Positions 18,737 through 26,443 of a stretch of DNA of 64,000 nucleotides are shown one piece after another. The first letter of the stretch is position 1. The number at the start of each line of letters is the position of its first letter. A program made the translations under genes and the position numbers. The notes under the pieces were generated by a model that was given only the letters and a program-made list of their open reading frames with translations, was not told the origin of the DNA and searched no databases. The DNA is from Roseiflexus castenholzii DSM 13941 (GTDB lineage: Bacteria; Chloroflexota; Chloroflexia; Chloroflexales; Roseiflexaceae): positions 2,294,001-2,358,000 of the forward strand of contig NC_009767.1 in the NCBI RefSeq assembly GCF_000017805.1, in the 5' to 3' direction.

Positions 18737-20134
18737 ATGCTGGAACAGGCTATTGCTGATTATCACGCACTGCTGGAAGATGAGGCTCTTGCGCGCGCAA
18801 CATGGGAGGCGTTGACCGAGGGGCAGCGCGAGCGGCGTCTCTTCTTCGGGACCAGGCCGCTCGCTACGGTGCTGCGTCCGCGCTTTCTGACGCACCAGCA
18901 ATATGAGTTGTTGCAACGGGGCGTCGGGTTGGTCGTCGCAGCGTTGCAACGCCTTGGCGATGCGCTGCTGGCGGATGCCACGCTGCGCTCCCGTATCGCG
19001 CTGACGCCACAGGAAGAGGCGCTGCTGGCGCGCGATCCTGGCTATCCGTATCACAGCGCCCATTCGCGCATGGATACGTTTCTGACCCTCGATGGCGCGT
19101 CGCTCCGGTTTGTCGAGTACAACGGCGAAAGCCCGGCGGCGATTGCCTATGAAGATGTGCTGTCGGAACTGTTCAATTCGCTTCCTGCCATGCAGCAGTT
19201 TGCCCGGCGCTACGCCATCACGCCGCTGCCTGCGCGCCACCGGTTGCTCGCTACACTCCTCGACGCCTGGCGTCAGTTCGGTGGCTCAGGCTCGCCGCGG
19301 ATCGCCATTCTGGACTGGAGCGGTTTGCCGACGCACTCAGAGTTCGTGCTGTTCCAACACTATTTTCGCAATCACGGCGTCGAAGCGGTGATCTGCACGC
19401 CCGACGATCTGGCGTACCGCGATGGGCGCCTGGTTGCCACGCGCTTTGAGGCAACTGAGCCAACGACAGCAACTGAATTTCCTATCGATCTGGTGTACAA
19501 GCGAGTGTTGACCGCCGAACTTCTGGTGCGCTACGGCGATGCGGCGCTCGACCATCCACTGATGCGCGCCTACGCAGACGGTGCGATCTGCATGGTTAAT
19601 TCCTTCCGCGCCAAACTGCTGCATAAAAAGGCGATCTTTGCGCTTCTGACCGACGAAACGTTGTCCGATCTCTTTACACCTGAAGAGCGCGCTGCAATCA
19701 ATGCGCACGTGCCCTGGACACGTCTGGTGCGCCCTGAAATGACAACCTGCGCCGGGACACCGGTTGACTTGATGGCATTTGCGCGTACTGAGCGCGAGCG
19801 CCTGGTGCTCAAGCCAAACGACGAGTATGGCGGCAAGGGGGTCGTTATCGGCTGGGAAACATCGCCAGACGCATGGGATCGCGCGCTTGGCGATGCGCTG
19901 CGCACGCCGTCGATCGTGCAGGAGCGCGTGACCATCGCCTATGAGGATTACCCTGCGATGGTTGATGGCAGAGTGCAGATCGGGCGACGCCTGGTGGACA
20001 GCGATCCGTTTGTGTTCGGCGGCGAGGTGCATGGGTGCTTGTGCCGTCTTTCGACGGTGACGCTGTTGAATGTCACGGCCGGCGGCGGATCGACGACGCC
20101 GGTCTTTCTGGTGGGGAGAGGAGCAGCGCCTTGA
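18737..20134 (+). CDS. Circularly permuted ATP-grasp-type ligase
   Basis: A 465-residue cytoplasmic protein resembling the circularly permuted ATP-grasp family (glutathionylspermidine-synthetase-like fold). Signature pieces are RMDTFLT with FVEYNGESPAAIAYED near residues 110-135, IAILDWSGLPTHSEF near 190, a VNSFRAKLLHKKA stretch near 290 and the nucleotide-binding LVLKPNDEYGGKGVVIGW near 355-372. It starts at ATG 18737 after GAGGG; a GTG four codons upstream is possible. The stop overlaps the TTG start of the GCS2-type ligase by 4 bp, so the two are coupled. The amide product is unknown. Confidence 0.78.
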   Translation: MLEQAIADYHALLEDEALARATWEALTEGQRERRLFFGTRPLATVLRPRFLTHQQYELLQRGVGLVVAALQRLGDALLADATLRSRIALTPQEEALLARDPGYPYHSAHSRMDTFLTLDGASLRFVEYNGESPAAIAYEDVLSELFNSLPAMQQFARRYAITPLPARHRLLATLLDAWRQFGGSGSPRIAILDWSGLPTHSEFVLFQHYFRNHGVEAVICTPDDLAYRDGRLVATRFEATEPTTATEFPIDLVYKRVLTAELLVRYGDAALDHPLMRAYADGAICMVNSFRAKLLHKKAIFALLTDETLSDLFTPEERAAINAHVPWTRLVRPEMTTCAGTPVDLMAFARTERERLVLKPNDEYGGKGVVIGWETSPDAWDRALGDALRTPSIVQERVTIAYEDYPAMVDGRVQIGRRLVDSDPFVFGGEVHGCLCRLSTVTLLNVTAGGGSTTPVFLVGRGAAP

Positions 20135-21270
20135 CATCGTACAATCCTGCATCGCCCGATTTTCCGTTCACGCTTGGCATCGAGGAAGAGTATCAGGTCG
20201 TAGACCCGCAAACGCGCGAACTGCGCTCGTACATCACACAGATTCTCGACCGCGGGCGCATGATCCTGCGCGAGCAGATCAAGCCGGAACTGCACCAGAG
20301 CATGGTGGAAGTCGGCACACAACCATGCCGAACCATCCAGGAAGCGCGCGCCGAAGTAGTGCGGCTGCGCGGCACGATTGCCGGTCTTGCCCGGCAACAC
20401 GGATTGACGATTATCTCCGCCGGAACCCATCCGATCTCGTCGTGGATGAGCCAGGAGATCACCCCGTTCGAGCGCTACAAAGGCGTCGTCGAGGAGATGC
20501 AGCAACTGGCGCTGCAACTGCTGATCTTTGGCATGCACGTCCACGTCGGGATGCCGGATGATGAGGTCGCCATTGAACTGATGAACGTTGCACGCTATTT
20601 TCTGCCCCATATTCTGGCGCTCTCAACATCATCGCCATTCTGGATGGGGCGCAACACCGGCTTCAAGTCGTACCGTTCCGCCCTCTTCTCGAACTTTCCG
20701 CGCACCGGCATTCCGCCGAGTTTCCATTCTGCCGCCGAGTTTCAGAACTATGTGAAACTGCTGATCAAGACGAACTGTATCGACGATGCGAAGAAGATCT
20801 ACTGGGACCTGCGCCCGCACCCGTACTTTGGCACCCTCGAATTTCGCGTGTGCGACGCCGCGACGCGCGTGGACGAGTGCATCGCGCTGGCGGCGCTCAT
20901 GCAGGCGCTGGTCGTCAAACTGCATCTGATGTTTTCCGAAAACACCACCTTCCGCGTCTATCGGCGCGCCGTCATTATGGAGAACAAGTGGCGCGCTCAA
21001 CGCTGGGGGCTGGATGGCAAACTGATCGACTTCGGCAAGCGCGCTGAAGTGGAAGCGAAGGCGCTCATGCACGAACTGGTCGCCTTCGTCGATGAGGTGG
21101 TCGATGAACTTGGCAGCCGCCACGAAGTCGAATACCTGCTCAACGTCGCCGATGGCGGATCGAGCGCCGACCGGCAACTGGCGGTGTTTCGCGAAACGAA
21201 TGACTTGCACGCCGTGGTGGACAATCTGATCGTCGAGACCCTCGAAGGAGTGCCGGTGTATCAGGGGTGA
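20131..21270 (+). CDS. GCS2-type carboxylate-amine ligase (YbdK-like)
   Basis: Glutamate-cysteine-ligase family 2 enzyme of 379 residues, which forms an amide bond between a carboxylate, usually Glu, and an amine using ATP. The family start FTLGIEEEYQVVDP is at residues 11-24, PELHQSMVEVGT near 50 and FGMHVHVGM near 130, followed by PHPYFGTLEFRVCDAATR around 230. It begins at TTG 20131, after GGGAGAGGAG and overlapping the upstream stop as TTGA. YbdK-type proteins have weak glutamate-cysteine ligase activity in vitro, but this context with two other ligases points to another product. Confidence 0.87.
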   Translation: MTSYNPASPDFPFTLGIEEEYQVVDPQTRELRSYITQILDRGRMILREQIKPELHQSMVEVGTQPCRTIQEARAEVVRLRGTIAGLARQHGLTIISAGTHPISSWMSQEITPFERYKGVVEEMQQLALQLLIFGMHVHVGMPDDEVAIELMNVARYFLPHILALSTSSPFWMGRNTGFKSYRSALFSNFPRTGIPPSFHSAAEFQNYVKLLIKTNCIDDAKKIYWDLRPHPYFGTLEFRVCDAATRVDECIALAALMQALVVKLHLMFSENTTFRVYRRAVIMENKWRAQRWGLDGKLIDFGKRAEVEAKALMHELVAFVDEVVDELGSRHEVEYLLNVADGGSSADRQLAVFRETNDLHAVVDNLIVETLEGVPVYQG

Positions 21271-21279
21271 AACGCTGCT

Positions 21280-21324
21280 GCCGGACGGCGAGGTCAGGGC
21301 AGGTTTGAGACCCACCCGTCCGGC
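21280..21324. terminator. Inverted repeat between convergent operons
   Basis: GCCGGACGG (21280-21288) pairs perfectly with CCGTCCGGC (21316-21324) just after the GCS2-type ligase stop. It lies between convergent transcripts, has no U-tract and may act in both directions. Confidence 0.45.
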
Positions 21325-21368
21325 GTGGCTGATGCTGCTGTTTCCGCATCTGGAACGGGTGACCGGCG

Positions 21369-22361
21369 CTACCCCGCACTCCAGCGAATCACCGCCGATG
21401 CCCAGGTCAGTCCCCCGCCAAACGAGGTGAGGAGCGCATAGTCCCCTTTGCGCAGCCGCTGCTGCTCGACGGCTTCAACGAGCGCGATGGGAATGCTGGC
21501 GGCTGAGGTGTTGCCGTAGCGGTCGAGGTTGACGAACACGCGATCCAGCGGCACTTCGAGGCGTTTGGCAGTCGCTTCGATAATGCGCAGGTTCGCCTGA
21601 TGGGGAATCACCAGCGCAACATCGTCGGTAGAAAGCCCGGCAGCCTGAAGAGCGTCGAACGAAGAGGCGGCCATTTCACGAACTGCGTGCTTAAAGATTT
21701 CGCGCCCATTCATGAAGACATACTGGCGTCCCTCTTCGAGCAGTTCCGGCGTTGCGGGGAGGCGCGTCCCGCCAGCATCGACCGCCATCAGGTCTTCCTG
21801 TTCGCCATCGGCGCCGAGGACGCACGAAAGGAGTCCGGCTGGTTCGTCGGAGGGTTGGAGCACCACGGCGCCGGCGCCATCGCCGAACAGCACACACGTA
21901 TTGCGGTCGTTCCAGTTAATGAAGTGGGTAAAAATATCACAGGCGACGAAGAGGACATTGCGCGCCGCACCGCTGCGGACCATACTGGTGGCCACCTGCA
22001 AGCCATAGACGAAGCCGCTGCATGCCGCCACGATATCGAAGGCAGCGGCGCGGCGCGCACCGACCCCCGCCTGAACCGTGCAGGCGGTGGCCGGGAATGG
22101 ACGATCCGGCGTACAGGTCGCCAGAATGACCGTGTCGATCTGCGCCGCGTCGAGACCGGCGCGCGCGAGGGCAGCGCGCCCTGCGGCGATCGACAGAGCA
22201 GAAGTATGTTCACCAGGACCTGCGATGCGTCGTTCACGAATACCGGTGCGGGTCTGGATCCACTCGTCCGACGTTTCGACCATCCGCTCAAGGTCGGCAT
22301 TCGTCAGCACACGTTCAGGAACCGCCATGCCCCAACCCGTAATTGCAGCAAAGTTCGCCAT
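21369..22361 (-). CDS. fabH: Beta-ketoacyl-ACP synthase III
   Basis: Condenses acetyl-CoA or another acyl-CoA with malonyl-ACP to start fatty-acid synthesis in the cytoplasm. The catalytic Cys114 lies in DIVAACSGF, the His in IPHQANLRI near residue 252 and the Asn in GNTSAAS near 282; the length of 330 is normal. It follows rpmF, and a strong terminator-like hairpin ends only about 15 bp before its ATG, so expression probably relies on read-through or attenuation. In many bacteria rpmF and fabH are grouped with plsX, which is absent here. Confidence 0.95.
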   Translation of the reverse strand: MANFAAITGWGMAVPERVLTNADLERMVETSDEWIQTRTGIRERRIAGPGEHTSALSIAAGRAALARAGLDAAQIDTVILATCTPDRPFPATACTVQAGVGARRAAAFDIVAACSGFVYGLQVATSMVRSGAARNVLFVACDIFTHFINWNDRNTCVLFGDGAGAVVLQPSDEPAGLLSCVLGADGEQEDLMAVDAGGTRLPATPELLEEGRQYVFMNGREIFKHAVREMAASSFDALQAAGLSTDDVALVIPHQANLRIIEATAKRLEVPLDRVFVNLDRYGNTSAASIPIALVEAVEQQRLRKGDYALLTSFGGGLTWASAVIRWSAG

Positions 22362-22378
22362 ACCCGCCTCGATAATAC

Positions 22379-22420
22379 AAAAAAGGGTTACTGACCCGCC
22401 GGCATGGCTGTCAATAACCC
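22379..22420 (-). terminator. Rho-independent terminator/attenuator between rpmF and fabH
   Basis: On the minus strand GGGTTATTGAC pairs with GTCAGTAACCC (11 bp, one G-T wobble) and is followed directly by TTTTTT. It is intrinsic-terminator-like and ends just before the fabH ribosome-binding region (GAGGCGGGT). Confidence 0.8.
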
Positions 22421-22442
22421 CGCACGACGCGCACGTGACGTA

Positions 22443-22640
22443 TTATTCCTCCCTGGCTTCGCTCTTCGGCTCGACGACCAGGCGCCCCCGGTAATACCCG
22501 CACGACTTGCAGACATAATGCGCGCGCATCAACTGACCGCAGCGCGTGCATGGCACGAGTGTCGGCATATCGATGCGCTGATGTTGCCGCCGATTGCCGC
22601 GCCGATGGCGAGAAACTTTTGTTTTTGGTACAGCACCCAT
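22443..22640 (-). CDS. rpmF: 50S ribosomal protein L32
   Basis: Small zinc-binding protein of the large ribosomal subunit. The N-terminus MGAVPKTKVSRHRRGNRR and the two cysteine pairs (CTRCG near residue 31, CKSCGYYRGR near 44) are diagnostic, and the length of 65 is typical. It lies between yceD and fabH in the usual order and ends at a strong terminator-like hairpin. Confidence 0.97.
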   Translation of the reverse strand: MGAVPKTKVSRHRRGNRRQHQRIDMPTLVPCTRCGQLMRAHYVCKSCGYYRGRLVVEPKSEAREE

Positions 22641-22659
22641 AACACATTGACCCTTAGCA

Positions 22660-23208
22660 CTATTCTGGCTTCAGAAGCGCGCGCAGCGCAGCGAACCGTT
22701 CATCGCCGCCAGAACTGCCGCACGAACACTGCTCGACATTCAGATCGGCGCCGCACTCCGGGCAAAGACCACGGCAGTCGGGACGACAGAGCGGCTGCAT
22801 AGGCAGTTCAAGCAGCACATACTCGCGCAGCATCTCGCCGACGTCCGCCATATGCAACTCATCGAGATAGAAGGGGTCCTCCTCGTCGGGTTGCGGCAGC
22901 GGCGTTCCGGTCGTCACATCGATCCGCGAATGGAACTCATCACGGAAGCGCACCTCGATAGGCTGCACAGCCGGATTGAGGCAGCGGACACACTCCATCT
23001 CCACCGTTCCGCGGGCATGCACATCGACCAATACCCCGCTGGCGGTGCGGGTAAACCGCACCTCACCGACCATGCCGCGCATTTCGAGCGTATCGTCGAG
23101 GCGCAGCACCGGCTCAGCAAAGTCGTACCTGCGTGACGCGCCGACGTACTCGCGCAACAGTTGGGCGACGTTGAACTTCAAATCGGTGATCGGTTTTGAC
23201 ATGTGCAT
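22660..23208 (-). CDS. yceD: YceD/DUF177 protein
   Basis: A 182-residue cytoplasmic DUF177 protein. Members sit next to rpmF and are linked to 23S rRNA accumulation and ribosome assembly. The family core is VHARGTVEMECVRCLNPA near residue 65-82 followed by the acidic FRDEF strand; the C-terminus has a zinc-ribbon-like set of cysteines (CRPDCRGLCPECG, CSCGSSGGD) near 140-165. The start may be at 23208 or two codons later. A consensus promoter stands just upstream and the gene leads the yceD-rpmF-fabH operon. Confidence 0.9.
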   Translation of the reverse strand: MHMSKPITDLKFNVAQLLREYVGASRRYDFAEPVLRLDDTLEMRGMVGEVRFTRTASGVLVDVHARGTVEMECVRCLNPAVQPIEVRFRDEFHSRIDVTTGTPLPQPDEEDPFYLDELHMADVGEMLREYVLLELPMQPLCRPDCRGLCPECGADLNVEQCSCGSSGGDERFAALRALLKPE

Positions 23209-23238
23209 GAGAGCGCCCTCTGCGCTGACAGAGGCTGC

Positions 23239-23267
23239 ATTATAGGTCAGCGGCGTCTTGCTGTCAA
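23239..23267 (-). promoter_or_regulatory. Consensus sigma-70 promoter of yceD-rpmF-fabH with overlapping palindrome
   Basis: On the minus strand TTGACA (23267-23262) and TATAAT (23244-23239) are separated by exactly 17 bp, a perfect match. The palindrome CGTCTTG-N4-CAAGACG (23254-23271) overlaps the -35 box and could be an operator or the terminator of the upstream gene. Confidence 0.8.
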
Positions 23268-23273
23268 GACGAA

Positions 23274-23651
23274 TTATCTGCCGGGCGCCCGCGGTTCGCG
23301 CACTGCACCCAGTTCGTGTAGTCCGTTCTGCACGCTGGTAATGACTTTCAGCAAGCGTTGTTCGAGTTCTTCGAGCACCTGGCGCGCGTACTCGTCGGCG
23401 CCTGCACGGATGGCGCGCGCCTCGCGCTCCGCCTGTTCCAGCAACCGCGCGCGTTCAGCCTCAATTGCTTCGAGCAATCCCTGTTCCTGCAACACCTGCT
23501 GCACCCGTTCCTGCGCTTCGCTGATCAACCGTTCCTGCTCACTGATGATCCGCCGCGCCTGGCGCAACTCCTCAGGAACCGCCACACGCATGCGGTCAAT
23601 AATGTCGAGCACGCGATCTTCGTCGATCAACAGCCGACCGCTGAACGGCAC
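23274..23651 (-). CDS. Coiled-coil protein, possibly starting at 23708
   Basis: From GTG 23651 it encodes 125 residues that are mostly charged coiled coil (roughly residues 25-110, EELRQARRIISEQERLISEA onward), resembling ATP-synthase-b-like or DivIVA-like stalks; no exact family is assigned. The frame stays open for 19 more codons to 23708 and would add AIELDQLIDELEDVIAEGKR, which looks genuine. No ATG, GTG or TTG exists in that extension. The good AGGAGGTG site that overlaps the coaD stop faces an ATG at 23715 in the wrong frame, or an ATC at 23708 in the right one. It lies 6 bp downstream of coaD. Confidence 0.65.
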   Translation of the reverse strand: MPFSGRLLIDEDRVLDIIDRMRVAVPEELRQARRIISEQERLISEAQERVQQVLQEQGLLEAIEAERARLLEQAEREARAIRAGADEYARQVLEELEQRLLKVITSVQNGLHELGAVREPRAPGR

Positions 23652-23714
23652 CCGTTTGCCCTCGGCGATGACATCTTCCAGTTCATCGATTAACTGATCC
23701 AGTTCGATGGCTCA

Positions 23715-24197
23715 TCACCTCCTGCCATAGACGCGCTTCAGCGCATCCACTACCGGACCGGGAACCAGCCAGGAAACGTCGCCGCCAAGCGACGCGATTT
23801 CACGCACCGTGCTCGAACTGAAGAAGGTATACCGATGACTTGCCATAAACAGCACAATGTCGATATCGGGCGCGAGCGTCTGATTGATCTGCGCCAGCTG
23901 AAACTCCGCCTCGAAGTCGCCGACGGCGCGCATGCCGCGCACAATGACCGACGCGCCGACACTGCGCACATAATCGACCGTCAGCGTCGAATAGGTATCG
24001 ACCTTAACCCGCGGGAGGTGGCGAGTCGACTCGCGCAGCAGCGCGACTCGTTCGTCGGTGCTGAAGAGTAACTGTTTGTTGGGGCGATCAAAGACCGCCA
24101 TGATCACCGTATCGAAGATGCGCGACGCGCGCGCAGCGATGTCCAGATGTCCATTTGTGACCGGATCGAAGCTTCCTGGATAGACGGCAATCGTCAC
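23715..24197 (-). CDS. coaD: Phosphopantetheine adenylyltransferase
   Basis: Penultimate step of coenzyme A synthesis: transfers AMP from ATP to 4'-phosphopantetheine. The nucleotidyltransferase motif is TNGHLD near residues 14-19 after AVYPGSFDPV; RGMRAVGDFEAEFQ near 88-101 and SSSTVRE near 127 are further family signatures. The length of 160 is typical. Its final codons supply the AGGAGG ribosome site for the following coiled-coil gene. Confidence 0.97.
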   Translation of the reverse strand: MTIAVYPGSFDPVTNGHLDIAARASRIFDTVIMAVFDRPNKQLLFSTDERVALLRESTRHLPRVKVDTYSTLTVDYVRSVGASVIVRGMRAVGDFEAEFQLAQINQTLAPDIDIVLFMASHRYTFFSSSTVREIASLGGDVSWLVPGPVVDALKRVYGRR

Positions 24198-24293
24198 CCC
24201 TTCTCTCCTTCACTGGTGCAACGCGGATCCGCAGGCTGCTGCGCCGTTCAGTCAGTGACCCTGGTCGGCGACGCAGTGGATTGGTGCATCTCG

Positions 24294-24869
24294 TCAATGT
24301 TCGGAGGCGGCATCCTCCGGCGCCAGTTCATAGATCGAAAAGCACGAGTCGCCCAGGCGGCGGAATTTACGGCGGCGGAAACGCTGATAATGATCACTGA
24401 GTTCGACGCGCGGCGAATGACCGACGATCAGAATACCGTCGTCAGTCAGTACGTTGGCGTCGTCCACGGCGCAAATCGTCGCTTCAATTGCAGGATCAGC
24501 ATAGGGCGGGTCCATAATGATTATATCATACTTCTCGCGGTGACCGTAAGTGCGCAGAAACCGCTCGACCGACATGGGGAAGATGCGTGCCCGATCCGCC
24601 AGTCGGGTATGTTCCAGGTTTTCGCGGATGATCCGGCAAACGTGCACTTTATGTTCGACAAAATCAGCCCATGCGGCGCCGCGGGACAGGCATTCGATCC
24701 CCAGCGATCCGGTGCCGGCGTACAGGTCGAGCACGCGCCCACGAATCGGTCCATATCCTTCAATGACCGAAAAGAGCGCCTCTTTGACCCGATCCAGCAT
24801 TGGGCGGGTGCCGAGACCCTCCGGTGCTTTCAGGCGACGACCTTTGGCGGTTCCTGTTATGACGCGCAT
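24294..24869 (-). CDS. rsmD: 16S rRNA (guanine966-N2)-methyltransferase
   Basis: Methylates G966 of 16S rRNA with SAM. The start MRVITGTAKGRRL, TRPMLDRVKEALFSVI near residue 21, SAM motif LDLYAGTGSLGIE near 47-59 and catalytic DPPY at 120-123 are all present. The length of 191 is normal. It is followed downstream by coaD, the common pairing. A decayed restriction endonuclease begins 9 bp upstream of its ATG, so its original promoter may have been displaced. Confidence 0.95.
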   Translation of the reverse strand: MRVITGTAKGRRLKAPEGLGTRPMLDRVKEALFSVIEGYGPIRGRVLDLYAGTGSLGIECLSRGAAWADFVEHKVHVCRIIRENLEHTRLADRARIFPMSVERFLRTYGHREKYDIIIMDPPYADPAIEATICAVDDANVLTDDGILIVGHSPRVELSDHYQRFRRRKFRRLGDSCFSIYELAPEDAASEH

Positions 24870-24877
24870 CTGCGTGC

Positions 24878-25457
24878 TTATTCGCTAACTCCCAAAATCA
24901 GCACGGGAATGTCGATGTCTGCAACGCCACGTTCCTCTAAATCCCAAACAAGCTGTTCAAAGTATGAGACGCCCGTGGACATTTGGTCTGCAAACTCCTT
25001 AATCGGGACAATCTCGATACCGACATCGATATATTTCTTCTTGTGAAAGATGGTCATCTTTGCGCAAACATTGTAGACCATGAAAGCATACTTGCCGAAC
25101 TGAACCTCGACACCTACACGATTTTTGACAAAATCCATCTCCCGAAAAGCATGCTTGGGCGTTGTCTTCGATTTAAAGTACGGTAAATAGTGCTTGCTAG
25201 AGTATTCACAAGATACTCTTTTTGTTTCCTATTTCCTGCGGGTGAAAGCCTCTTTGAAGGCATCGTTCAAGGAGGCAGGATTATAGAGCATTATACCAAG
25301 CATTGTTTTTTTTTTTTTTTTTTTTTTGGCTCTGTTTTGTTTTATACTGAGCGCTATCAACACTCCTGATGATTTCCCCAACTTCTGCAAGTTCGTTCTT
25401 ATATGTCCAAAATGTATTCTGAGAACCTTTGAAATAGTATACTGCTGCTATGATCAC
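24878..25457 (-). pseudogene. Broken BglII/BstYI-like type II restriction endonuclease
   Basis: The intact 3' part (25138 down to 24878) carries the core FREMDFVKNRVGVEVQFGKY, where the Asp and EVQ form the catalytic pair of BglII-type nucleases cutting GATC-centred sites; YFEQ and DIDIPV follow. Upstream the same frame reads back through KHYLPYFKSK to an in-frame TAG, then to MLYNPASLNDAFKEAF. A 22-nt poly-A tract on the coding strand (25327-25306) shifts the frame, before FKGSQNTFWTYKNELAEV and a GTG overlapping the methylase stop. Two lesions make it a probable pseudogene; 21 or 24 A's would repair the shift but not the TAG. Confidence 0.75.
25306..25327. repeat. 22-nt homopolymer T tract
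   Basis: A run of 22 T on the plus strand lies inside the restriction endonuclease pseudogene. Such a tract is slippage-prone and a length of 22 leaves the nuclease out of frame. Confidence 0.95.
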
Positions 25458-26443
25458 TCGTAATCTCCTCGGGTTTCAAGCAGACGCTCCTGAGATTGCT
25501 CTATCCACTCTTCCGGTATTTGAGATACCTTCTCGTTTCCTGTCGGTTGATACACCGGTTTTCCGATGGGGCGATAACGAAGCGTGCCATTATAGTAGTC
25601 TCGTATCCTCTGACGAGCCAGCTCTGCATAATCAGCGTCTTTTTCGCAACCTACTGCGCGTCGATTATGCATGAGGGCAGCGATAAGAGACGAGCCGACA
25701 CCCATGTATGGATCGAAAACCCAGTCACCTTCATTCGTAAGTGCAAGAACGCACCGTTCGATGAGTTCGATAGGAAACTGACAGGGGTGTACGGTTTTCT
25801 CCGGGTGATTGGACTTTACATTCGGAATATCCCAAACCTCTTCCTCCCAGTCTTGCGCCAGAACCTCCCATATGTCAGATGGATTTTTGCCAAGAGGGTT
25901 TCCCGAAGGCTTTCCTTTATTTGGACCCTTAAAGTGCCGTTTTCCGGGGTACTTTGATGGAACACGGACGGAGTCGAGATTGAAGATGTACTTGTCTGAT
26001 TTGGTGAACCATAAGATGGTTTCGTACCGCCCTGAAAATCGTTTGGAGGCATGTAATCCATGTCCAAATCTCCAGATAATTCTGTTTCTCAAATTCATGC
26101 CAATTTCTTTGAAAATAGGGTAGTAAAGAATATCCAGCGGGTATACTTCTCCATCTTCGACGAAGTTTCCCACCTGCCAGCAAATGCTCCCATCATTCTT
26201 GAGGATTCGATATAGTTGATTTATTAACTGAGACTGTGATCTCAGGTAATTCTCGATAGAAATACGGTTTTCATATGCCTTACCTAGATTATAAGGCGGC
26301 GAAGTGACAATGAGAGTTATGGAATTATCGGGAATCTGCTTGATAAAATCACTGACATCTCCATTGAATACAACGATCTCTGCGTCAGATCGAAATGTGT
26401 CTTCAATCGGCTTAGGTAATCGAAACAAAGGAAGATCGTTCAT
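25454..26443 (-). CDS. Site-specific DNA-methyltransferase (beta-class, N4-C or N6-A)
   Basis: Protects DNA by methylating an exocyclic amino group. The catalytic motif IV TSPPYN is at residues 47-52 and the SAM-binding motif I (VFDPYMGVGSSL) lies near 240, an order typical of beta-class enzymes; SPPY is often N4-cytosine-specific. With the adjacent BglII/BstYI-like nuclease the target is probably a GATC-containing site such as RGATCY or AGATCT. The region is visibly AT-richer than its surroundings, suggesting transfer. Its ATG overlaps the stop of the aminotransferase (ATGA). With the nuclease broken it is effectively an orphan methylase. Confidence 0.9.
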   Translation of the reverse strand: MNDLPLFRLPKPIEDTFRSDAEIVVFNGDVSDFIKQIPDNSITLIVTSPPYNLGKAYENRISIENYLRSQSQLINQLYRILKNDGSICWQVGNFVEDGEVYPLDILYYPIFKEIGMNLRNRIIWRFGHGLHASKRFSGRYETILWFTKSDKYIFNLDSVRVPSKYPGKRHFKGPNKGKPSGNPLGKNPSDIWEVLAQDWEEEVWDIPNVKSNHPEKTVHPCQFPIELIERCVLALTNEGDWVFDPYMGVGSSLIAALMHNRRAVGCEKDADYAELARQRIRDYYNGTLRYRPIGKPVYQPTGNEKVSQIPEEWIEQSQERLLETRGDYE

